Positions 57,115 to 64,000 of a stretch of 64,000 bases of DNA are shown here, piece after piece. The notes below the pieces were generated by a model. The model had not been told where the DNA came from. It searched no databases and worked only from the letters and a program-made list of their open reading frames with translations. The first letter of the stretch is position 1; each line of letters opens with the position of its first letter. The position numbers and the translations under genes were made by a program. Source of the DNA: Bradyrhizobium elkanii USDA 76 (GTDB taxonomy: Bacteria; Pseudomonadota; Alphaproteobacteria; Rhizobiales; Xanthobacteraceae); the NCBI RefSeq assembly GCF_023278185.1, contig NZ_CP066356.1, forward strand, positions 4,332,001 through 4,396,000, in the 5' to 3' direction.

Positions 57115-58326
57115 ATGGCTATCCTGATCCGAGCAATCCTGGCCGGCGTCGTCGCGCTGGCGTCTCTCGGCGCCATCACGCAGAAAGTGCGCGACCAGGG
57201 CGTCACCGACACCGAAATCCGCATCGGCAATGTCATGCCGTATAGTGGCGCGCTGGAGATTTTCGGCCAGATCGGCAAGGCGGAAGCCGCCTATTTCGAG
57301 ATGATCAACGAACGCGGCGGCGTCAATGGCCGCAAGATCCGGTTCATGTCCTACGACGATCTGTCGGATCCCTCCAACGCCATGGATCTCACGCGCATTC
57401 TCGTCGAGACCGACAATGTGCTTTTGATGTTCGGTTCGTTCGGCACGCCGGGGAATCTGGCGGTGCGGAAATATCTCAACGAGCGGCAAGTCCCCCAGCT
57501 TTTTGTTGCCTCCGGCGATCACGATCTCAGCGAGCCGTCGCTCTATCCGTGGACCATGGGCTGGCAGCCTTCGTACCGCGAGGAAGGGCGCATCTATGCC
57601 AACTACATCCAGGCTTTCTACCCCGGCAAGAAAATCGTGGCGCTTTGGGAGAATGACCAGTTCGGGCGGGAATTGTTCAAGGGACTGGTGCAAGGGCTGG
57701 GTGACGTCGCCCACAACATCAGGGTCGACATCGCCTATGATGTCGACGATCAGCATCTGGACGGCCACGTCTCGATCCTGAAGCAATCGGGCGCCGAGGT
57801 CTTTGTATTTGCCGGAGTGCCGGAAAATGCCGCCAAGGTGATCCGGGCCGCGGCCGACCACGGCTGGCGGCCGGTGTTTGTCGTGAACCAGATGGCGTCA
57901 TCGATCGAGACGGTGCTCAAGCCGGCCGGCACGGAGAATGCGACCGGCGTCATCACCGCCGCGTTCCTGAAGGATGCGAGCGATCCGGCCTGGAGAGAAG
58001 AGCAGGGCGGCTGGCACAGCTTCCTGGACAAGTATGCCAAAGCCGGCGGCAAGGATGACGCGGCGGCAGTCTACGGCTATGCCGCCGCCGAAACGATGGT
58101 CGAGGTGCTCAGGCAATGCGGCAACGACCTGTCGCGCGAGAACGTCATGAAGCAGGCTGCGGCGCTCAGGGATTATCAGGCGTCCGCCTTGCTCCCCGGC
58201 ATCAAGATCAACACCGCTCAGTTCCGCCCGGTCGAGCAATTGCGGTTGCTTCAGTTCGACGGCCGTAGCTGGCAGCCGATCGGTGATGTGCTCGATACGG
58301 CGTTCGTCGGTTCGTCCGGGAAATAG
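57115..58326 (+). CDS. Branched-chain amino acid-type ABC transporter binding protein
   Basis: A 403-residue Peripla_BP_6 protein (TDTEIRIGNVMPYSGALEIFGQIGKAEAAYFEMINERGGVNGRKI), with the expected cleaved hydrophobic start (AILIRAILAGVVALASLGA). It is an orphan: no permease or ATPase gene is adjacent. ATG 57115 is preferred; GTG 57100 is also in frame. Family members bind amino acids, urea, amides or aromatics; none can be chosen here. Confidence 0.87.
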   Translation: MAILIRAILAGVVALASLGAITQKVRDQGVTDTEIRIGNVMPYSGALEIFGQIGKAEAAYFEMINERGGVNGRKIRFMSYDDLSDPSNAMDLTRILVETDNVLLMFGSFGTPGNLAVRKYLNERQVPQLFVASGDHDLSEPSLYPWTMGWQPSYREEGRIYANYIQAFYPGKKIVALWENDQFGRELFKGLVQGLGDVAHNIRVDIAYDVDDQHLDGHVSILKQSGAEVFVFAGVPENAAKVIRAAADHGWRPVFVVNQMASSIETVLKPAGTENATGVITAAFLKDASDPAWREEQGGWHSFLDKYAKAGGKDDAAAVYGYAAAETMVEVLRQCGNDLSRENVMKQAAALRDYQASALLPGIKINTAQFRPVEQLRLLQFDGRSWQPIGDVLDTAFVGSSGK

Positions 58327-58573
58327 CGACGATCAGGAGAAGCCGTACGAGCCGCGCCCGACTGTTGCAGGCCTTCGCTGCTTGCTGAAGCGCAAGGGCG
58401 AGTTGTGGCGCTGCTGCGACCGGCGGGCCGGTCTGTTGCGGGAGAGCGCGCGCCGCCCGGCGCGACGCGGCTACGAAAGAAATGACTTGTTGCGCGGATG
58501 GTACAGGAGCCTCCGGCCAAATCAGGTACATTGATACTGTATTGAAAGACTTTTCATCACCCGGAGCATTGCG

Positions 58574-59776
58574 TTGGCGTCAGACGCAGTCAGTCTGGCT
58601 GATACACCAAGTGTAGCGCACGCGGCGGCTGCTACAGCGCCATTTTGCGTGAAGATCGTGACGCGCGACGAAATCGCCGGTTGTCCCGCGTGGGTTGCCA
58701 GTTTTGCCGACCTGCGCAAGGATCACCGTTACTACGAGATCCTGGAGGATACGCTCCGCGAGCGTGTCGAATACCGGTACTTCGCGATCATCGACCGGGC
58801 GGGCTGTCTCCACGCCGTCCAGCCGTTTTTTCTTCTCGATCAGGACGTTCTCGAAGGACTCGGAGCGGAATGGCAGCCGTTGCTGGCGCGCATCCGACGC
58901 TTCGTTCCCGGGTTTCTCAGGATGCGCACCCTGATGGTCGGATGCTTCGCCGGGGAAGGGCATCTGGCGGGATCAAGCACGGTGCCGTCCGGCAAGATCG
59001 CGGAGATTCTTTGCAGCGAAATCGTCACGCTCGCAAGATCGTGCCGGGCGCAGCTCATCGTCCTGAAGGAATTCCCCGCGCGCTACCGGCCAGTGCTGGA
59101 TTGTTTCGTCCGGCGCGGCTTCGCCCGCGCGCCGAGCATGCCGATGACGGCGCTCAATATCGAGCACGACGACTTCGATGCCTACATGCAAAATGCGCTG
59201 CCGCGGTCGGCGCGCTGGCAGCTCCGCAAGAAATTCAAGGCAACCGACGGTGAAGCCATCGCTCTTACCGTCACCGACGACGCAAGGGATGCCGTCGACG
59301 AGATCTATCCGCTCTACCTGCAGGTCTTCGACCGTTCGAAATTCCGGTTCGAGAAACTGACAGCCGACTATCTCCGCCGGCTCGGCAGCGACATGAAGGA
59401 CAAGGTCCGCTTCTTCATCTGGCGCCGTGGCGGGAAGGTGATCGCCTTCAGCCTTTGCATGGTCGAAGGCGACAGTTTGTTCTGGGAGTATGTCGGCCTC
59501 GACTATGGCGTCGCACTCGACCTTCATCTTTATTACTACACCATTCGCGACATGATGAATTGGGCGATCGCCAACGGTTACAGGTGGCTTCGAAGCACGG
59601 GTCTCAGCTACGAACCGAAATTCCGGATGCGGCATGACCTCGATCCGCTCGACCTCTATGTGCGGCTTCGCTCTCCGCTTCCGAACGCGATCTTCAGGCT
59701 TCTGTTGCCCTGGATCGTACCGGCCCGCTATGACAAGACCCTGCGCAAGTTCGCGAACTATCGCGAAGTCTGGTAG
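58574..59776 (+). CDS. GNAT/FemAB-like acyltransferase
   Basis: A 400-residue protein of the GNAT fold with a FemAB-type layout; visible parts include PLYLQVFDRSKFRFEKLT, FFIWRRGGKVIAFSLCMVEGDSLFWEYVGLDY and YKTL-like basic ends. The start is TTG 58574 (an ATG is absent in frame). It is a distant architectural relative of 19572-20822. Substrate unknown. It follows the orphan binding protein by 247 bp that hold no gene. Confidence 0.75.
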   Translation: MASDAVSLADTPSVAHAAAATAPFCVKIVTRDEIAGCPAWVASFADLRKDHRYYEILEDTLRERVEYRYFAIIDRAGCLHAVQPFFLLDQDVLEGLGAEWQPLLARIRRFVPGFLRMRTLMVGCFAGEGHLAGSSTVPSGKIAEILCSEIVTLARSCRAQLIVLKEFPARYRPVLDCFVRRGFARAPSMPMTALNIEHDDFDAYMQNALPRSARWQLRKKFKATDGEAIALTVTDDARDAVDEIYPLYLQVFDRSKFRFEKLTADYLRRLGSDMKDKVRFFIWRRGGKVIAFSLCMVEGDSLFWEYVGLDYGVALDLHLYYYTIRDMMNWAIANGYRWLRSTGLSYEPKFRMRHDLDPLDLYVRLRSPLPNAIFRLLLPWIVPARYDKTLRKFANYREVW

Positions 59777-59821
59777 CAGCCGATAGGCGCGGCGCTATTC
59801 CAGGCCGCTCGGATACGCCCT

Positions 59822-60748
59822 CTATGACCCCACCGCGGCGATCACGATCGGCATCGTGATCGCCGCCAGAATCGTCTGCAGCGTGATGATCTGGGCGAGC
59901 AGCGGCGCGTCGCCGCCCATTTGGCGCGCCAGCACATAGGCTGACGGCGAGGTCGGCACCGCGGCGCAGGCTGCGACGATGGCGAGATTGGACCCGGCAA
60001 CGCCGAACCCCACCGCGAGCGCGACGGTCAAGACGGGCATCAGCACGAGTTTCAGCACCAGCGCGATACTAGCGGCGAGGCTGAGCCGGAAGATGCCTTC
60101 CAGATGCAGCCCGGCCCCGGTGACGAGCAGGCCGATCGCCAGCGACGAGCCGCCGAGCGCGTCGGCGACGTCATGCCAGATCTGCGGCAGCGGGACGTGC
60201 GCGACATTGATGACGAGCCCGATGACGCAGGCCCAGATCAGCGGGTTCTTCACGACCGTCGTCACGATGACGCCGGTCGAACGCTTTTCGGACGAGGCAT
60301 ATTTCGCCAGCACGGCGACGCTGAACACATTGACCAGCGGGATGATCGCGACCATCGCGACCGAAGCCAGCGCAAGGCCTGTGCTGCCATAGAGATTGCG
60401 CGACACCGACAGCGCGACATAGGTCTGCCAGCGGGTCGCGCCCTGGAAGATCGAGGTGAAGGCGGGACCGTCGACCCCGGCGCGGGCCAGCGGGCCGCGC
60501 AGCGCGAGACAGAACAGCGACATCACCAGCGCCGCGAGCAGCAGCGCGCCGCCGGCACCCGCGACCGGCACCTTGATCAGGTCGGCCTTCACCAGTGTCT
60601 GCACCAGGAGCACCGGGAACAGCACGTAATAGGTCAGCCGCTCCAGCCCATGCCATTGCGTATCGAGCGGCATCAGCGTGCGCTTCAGGACGAAGCCGAG
60701 CACGATCAAGAGGAACACCGGCAGCAGCGCCGCGATCACCACGGCCAT
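59822..60748 (-). CDS. AEC family (auxin efflux carrier) transporter
   Basis: A 308-residue membrane protein with ten helices of the Mem_trans fold (LPVFLLIVLGFVLKRTLMPLD opening, AVPTSPSAYVLARQMGGDAPL end). AEC proteins export or import organic acids such as malonate or malate. It starts two bases before ruvX ends (read on the minus strand), so they share an operon. A broken scrap of its 3' end is at 56901-56994. Confidence 0.87.
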   Translation of the reverse strand: MAVVIAALLPVFLLIVLGFVLKRTLMPLDTQWHGLERLTYYVLFPVLLVQTLVKADLIKVPVAGAGGALLLAALVMSLFCLALRGPLARAGVDGPAFTSIFQGATRWQTYVALSVSRNLYGSTGLALASVAMVAIIPLVNVFSVAVLAKYASSEKRSTGVIVTTVVKNPLIWACVIGLVINVAHVPLPQIWHDVADALGGSSLAIGLLVTGAGLHLEGIFRLSLAASIALVLKLVLMPVLTVALAVGFGVAGSNLAIVAACAAVPTSPSAYVLARQMGGDAPLLAQIITLQTILAAITMPIVIAAVGS

Positions 60749-60750
60749 GG

Positions 60751-61233
60751 TCAGCGCTCTCCGCGCAGCTTCGCGAGCCGGTCCAGCGCACCCTGCAGGA
60801 TGAAGATCGCGGCGTGCTCGTCGATCACCTCGGCGCGCCGGGCGCGGCTGACGTCCATCCCGATCAGCTCGCGCTCGACCGCCGCGGTCGAGAGCCGCTC
60901 GTCCCACAGCCCGATCGCAAGCGCGGTGAGGCCGGCGAGGTTGCGGGCAAATGCCCGGGTCGATTGCGCGCGCGGGCCTTCGCTGCCGTCCATGTTGATC
61001 GGCAGCCCGAGCACGAAGCCGACGGCGTTGCGTTCGGCGGCGATCGCGAGCAGCCGCGCCGCGTCGGCCTTGAACTGTTTGCGCTGGATGGTCTCGACGC
61101 CGGTCGCCAGCCGCCGGTCCGGATCGGAGGCGGCGACCCCGATGGTCTTGGTGCCGAGGTCGAGGCCGACAAGCGCGCCGCGCTCGGGCCAGTGCGGCGC
61201 AGCTTCGATCAGGGGAAGGATGGGGGCGGGCAT
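60751..61233 (-). CDS. ruvX: Holliday junction resolvase-like YqgF/RuvX
   Basis: A 160-residue RNase H-fold nuclease implicated in 16S rRNA 5' processing and recombination. Its motifs are [27 protein letters not shown], and [10 protein letters not shown], followed by [13 protein letters not shown] 61233 starts the family core. The AEC gene follows with a 2-bp gap. Confidence 0.93.
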   Translation of the reverse strand: MPAPILPLIEAAPHWPERGALVGLDLGTKTIGVAASDPDRRLATGVETIQRKQFKADAARLLAIAAERNAVGFVLGLPINMDGSEGPRAQSTRAFARNLAGLTALAIGLWDERLSTAAVERELIGMDVSRARRAEVIDEHAAIFILQGALDRLAKLRGER

Positions 61234-61451
61234 GCCCTTGCGATTAGCACGCGGCCGCGCGCCGAGGCAAAGCCCGGCGGCGGGCGGGCGTCCATGCGAA
61301 AACGCCACAGCGCGGGGAGCGGGCGGCCCGCGTAAGTCGGCGACCGGCTCGGGTCACGGTCACATCAACCGGCTTGGCCGCATACACCCAAAACGTTCGT
61401 GTTGTGACAAACTGTCGTTGTGATTGTGGTTCAGTTTGTGAGGGAGGTCAC

Positions 61452-61538
61452 ATGATACGCGTGAATTTCTGTTACGATATTACGTCAAGTTGTGATCCGG
61501 GGCAGCAATCGACCCGTTTCGGCCGGTCGTTTCATTGA
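61452..61538 (+). CDS. Tiny ORF with strong ribosome site
   Basis: A 28-residue frame (MIRVNFCYDITSSCDPGQ onward) preceded five bases earlier by AGGGAGG. It lies in the 61234-61765 gap before the serine hydrolase. It may be a leader peptide or chance. Confidence 0.25.
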   Translation: MIRVNFCYDITSSCDPGQQSTRFGRSFH

Positions 61539-61599
61539 CGTGAATTCGCAAGGCTTTCACGGCGCGCCATTTTATTTTTGATTTTGAACGGAGAGCATC

Positions 61600-61707
61600 A
61601 TGCTGATCAAGCCGACACTCGTTACCGCATCGGAGCAGCGTCTCAAGCAGGCGGATTTCTCGCCGGCAGTAGACTTTCGAATGACTCCAGATCTGCGATC
61701 GCGATGA
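61600..61707 (+). CDS. Tiny ORF upstream of the serine hydrolase
   Basis: A 35-residue frame (MLIKPTLVTASEQRLKQADF onward) with GGAGAG upstream, 58 bp before the hydrolase gene. No homology. It may be translated and coupled in some way, but this is weak evidence. Confidence 0.28.
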   Translation: MLIKPTLVTASEQRLKQADFSPAVDFRMTPDLRSR

Positions 61708-61765
61708 GTTCAAGTCATGTGCTGAAGCAATCGCAGTCTTGCACATAATTTTTCCAGGAGTGAAA

Positions 61766-63046
61766 ATGATTGAGAACCGCAAATCCTCTGAATTGAGGAA
61801 AACCTTCCGATCAGCGCAAGCCTCAAAGTTTCTCTCTAAGCATCATCTAACGCCAGAAGGCATCGATCGATATCTAGACGCGCGCGATACGTTCGATACA
61901 GCGACGATTGTCAGCACTCCGCCAAACGTCAAAGAACCAGACTTCCCGATCGTCGGAGCTAACACCGATCCGAAGACTCGGCGTACCGTCAACGATAGCA
62001 ATTTCGAGGCCGACATGAGCGCGGCTCTGAGCGGTTTAGGCGTCGCCGGGTACTCTATGCGCGTGCGTCGCCGCGGACAAACTGTCTTCACCCTAAATGG
62101 CGGGTCAGCAAGGATTTCGCCTGACTCAGATGCAAAGAACTGGGACACGACTATCAAAATGCACGTGGCCAGCGTCAGCAAGCTTGTTACGTCGATGGCG
62201 GTTACGAAGCTCCTGCTCGACAAGGGTATCGATGTCGACACCTCGATAACAAACTTTCTGCCACGCCATTTTCGGGTTGCTCCGACCTCGCGGCAGATCA
62301 CCCTCCGCCATCTGCTCACCATGACTTCAGGCTTTCGCCAGATCCAATATGGAGGACTAAACGACGGCTATACTTATTACGATTTTAAACAGTACGTCGA
62401 ACGCGGCGTCGATCCGGCAAATTTCGGTCAGTGGAGTTATCATAACGGCAACTTCATCGGTCTTCGGATCGCAATGGCAGTCATGTCAGGCATGATCGAT
62501 CCTAATGCTGAGTTTGGCGTTCCAGAAGACCCCGATGCACATGATACGCTTTGGGACGCCCTCTCGGTTGATGATTACGTCAAATACGTGAGCCGCAATA
62601 TTCTGAGGCCCGCCTCCGTCACTGCAAAAATCCATCCCGCCGACGAGGACAGCCTAGCCTATTCCGCATCACTTCGAGCGCCAGGCTGGAAGGCCGACCC
62701 CTGGTTAGGTGCCGGTACCGACGCCTGGTGGTTCTCTGTCGATGAGATTCTTAGCATCATGTCGGCTTATTGGGACGGTGACGGGATTGTTCGCAAGTCC
62801 GCATCGCATCAAGCTCTTCGCTATAACTTCGGTCTTGACGACACGAAGGAGTGGCAGCTCTCGGACGGCGTACAGGACTGCTTCATGAAGAGCGGTTACT
62901 GGTCAGATGGCATGAGTCGAACGCAACAATGTTCGGTCACCTTCGCGCCAAATGATACTTTAATCGCTGTCTTCGTGAATTCACCCATCGCCTCGACGAA
63001 CATCCCAAGCATCGTCGAAAGGCATCTGCAGGCAAACATCAGTTAG
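61766..63046 (+). CDS. Serine hydrolase, beta-lactamase fold (likely acquired)
   Basis: A 426-residue class C/EstB-fold protein. SxxK is SVSK (136-139, Ser136) and the YxN motif is WSYHNGN; no signal peptide is present. Unlike almost every neighbour it has many A/T-ending codons, pointing to horizontal gain. ATG 61766 has CAGGAG five bases before it. It is not closely like the other serine hydrolase at 27770-28975. Two tiny ORFs precede it. Confidence 0.83.
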   Translation: MIENRKSSELRKTFRSAQASKFLSKHHLTPEGIDRYLDARDTFDTATIVSTPPNVKEPDFPIVGANTDPKTRRTVNDSNFEADMSAALSGLGVAGYSMRVRRRGQTVFTLNGGSARISPDSDAKNWDTTIKMHVASVSKLVTSMAVTKLLLDKGIDVDTSITNFLPRHFRVAPTSRQITLRHLLTMTSGFRQIQYGGLNDGYTYYDFKQYVERGVDPANFGQWSYHNGNFIGLRIAMAVMSGMIDPNAEFGVPEDPDAHDTLWDALSVDDYVKYVSRNILRPASVTAKIHPADEDSLAYSASLRAPGWKADPWLGAGTDAWWFSVDEILSIMSAYWDGDGIVRKSASHQALRYNFGLDDTKEWQLSDGVQDCFMKSGYWSDGMSRTQQCSVTFAPNDTLIAVFVNSPIASTNIPSIVERHLQANIS

Positions 63047-63314
63047 CGGTCCAACGAACAAGAGCGCGCCACCGCAGCCGGCTGCGAGCGGAGCGGCTGG
63101 CGCCCGTCGCCTTCCAGGCGCTCGTCCACAGAGACAACGGATCCTCTCCTCAATGAGACATGCAGTAGTTCTGTTTTGTGTGAAGACCGGTCGGGGAACG
63201 AGCGGCAAATCGCCACGGTCAACAGATGTCTGCCTCGGTTAGAGTCAGCCCGGGCATGAAGAGTTTTTGGAGACACTGATCGTGCCGATCCCCCAATTGT
63301 GATTGCCCCGCCGG

Positions 63315-64000
63315 TCAGGCGGCGATCACCCGCTCGTCGCCGGGAAGGCACGCGGCCAGTCCCTGCAAGGCGCTGTACTGATGCGCAGTGCGGCGCTGGA
63401 TGAACAGCGTCTCGACACGCGCATGCTGCGGGTTGAGCTTGTGGATGTTGATGTCGCGCTGGACGTGATCGCGCTCGACGACGGCGCGCGGCAGCAGGGT
63501 GACGCCCATGTCGGCGGCGACGCAGCCGACCATGCCGTCGAGCGTGCCGAACTCGAAGCGGACGGCCGACGGCCAGCCGAACTCGGTGAACACCTGTTCC
63601 AGACGCTGCCGGTAAGTGCAGCCGGTGCGGAACACCAGCGCGGTCGGGCCCGACTCCGGTGTGCCGGCGCGCAACGCGGCGAGCGATTTCCAGCGCTGCG
63701 CGGTGACCAGCACCAGTTCCTCGGTGAAGGCTGATGTCGCCGACAGTTCGGCATGCTCGATCGGACCGGCGACAAAGGCGCCGTCGAGCGAGCCGTCGAG
63801 CACGGCGGCCACGAGGTCGGCGGTCGGCGCGGTACGCAAAGTCAGGCGCACCGCCGGATAACGGCGATGAAACTCGGCGAGCAGCGTCGGCAGCCGCACC
63901 GCGGCCGTGGTTTCCATCGAGCCGATCGACAGCGGACCCTTCGGCTCGCCATCGTCGCGCGCGGCGAGCACGGCTTCGCGCGACAGCGCCGCCATGCGCT
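63315..64000 (-). CDS. LysR family transcriptional regulator, partial
   Basis: The C-terminal effector-binding half of a LysR regulator is present: SIGSMETTAAVRLPTLLAEFHRRYPAVRLTL, then TALVFRTGCTYRQRLEQVF and VADMGVTLLPRAVV. The N-terminal helix-turn-helix lies beyond the right edge of the window, so the length and target are unknown. The gap 63047-63314 has nothing recognisable. Confidence 0.88.
   Translation of the reverse strand, partial: RMAALSREAVLAARDDGEPKGPLSIGSMETTAAVRLPTLLAEFHRRYPAVRLTLRTAPTADLVAAVLDGSLDGAFVAGPIEHAELSATSAFTEELVLVTAQRWKSLAALRAGTPESGPTALVFRTGCTYRQRLEQVFTEFGWPSAVRFEFGTLDGMVGCVAADMGVTLLPRAVVERDHVQRDINIHKLNPQHARVETLFIQRRTAHQYSALQGLAACLPGDERVIAA

Overview
The window looks like chromosomal DNA of a high-GC alphaproteobacterium, most likely a Bradyrhizobium or close relative (Nitrobacteraceae). 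The grounds are the divK-pleD pair, EipB, DUF3572, a pyrB followed by an inactive dihydroorotase homologue, many intergenic palindromes of types I associate with Bradyrhizobium, and strongly GC-biased third codon positions. No tRNA, rRNA, CRISPR array or prophage was seen.

Layout. 0-8 kb: a phasin with a possible PhaR-type operator, a Tad/vWA surface protein, clpS-clpA, a drug-efflux MFS and a PilZ protein. 8-11.4 kb: an AraC regulator divergent from a nitrilase and an aldoxime dehydratase, together a likely aldoxime -> nitrile -> acid pathway. 11.5-13.9 kb: an IS4-family element with a 9-bp target duplication inside a REP-like palindrome; an IS5-family element with a 3-bp duplication sits inside the IS4 transposase gene. 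14-31 kb: a GrdB-like protein, a lytic transglycosylase, AzlCD, a tricarboxylate-type binding protein, TrmO, a HIT protein, a FemAB-like protein, GDPD-RidA, EipB, a second RidA-like protein, DUF3572-DinB, DivK-PleD, a serine hydrolase and a TetR/MFS pair with a clear operator. 31-42 kb: amtB behind a sigma-54 promoter, small membrane ORFs, rpmG, a flavin monooxygenase, a Nudix protein and a topA-rnr-DUF983 operon. 42-51 kb: two neighbouring HxlR/oxidoreductase divergent pairs, dprA, an amidase, plsY and pyrB-pyrC'. 51-64 kb: a segment with repeated duplication (tandem DUF-like genes, tandem CPBP proteases, a remnant of an M15 peptidase end and a remnant of an AEC-transporter end), an orphan amino-acid-type binding protein, ruvX, a compositionally distinct serine hydrolase preceded by two tiny ORFs, and a LysR gene cut by the window edge.

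Most genes are core housekeeping. The least explained parts are the nested insertion sequences, the aldoxime cluster, the leader of amtB with its 81-codon ORF, the paired HxlR operators, the 51-60 kb duplication scars and the lower-GC island at 61.4-63.1 kb. I found no clear new defence or secretion system. All functional calls come from reading sequence motifs, with no database search behind them.
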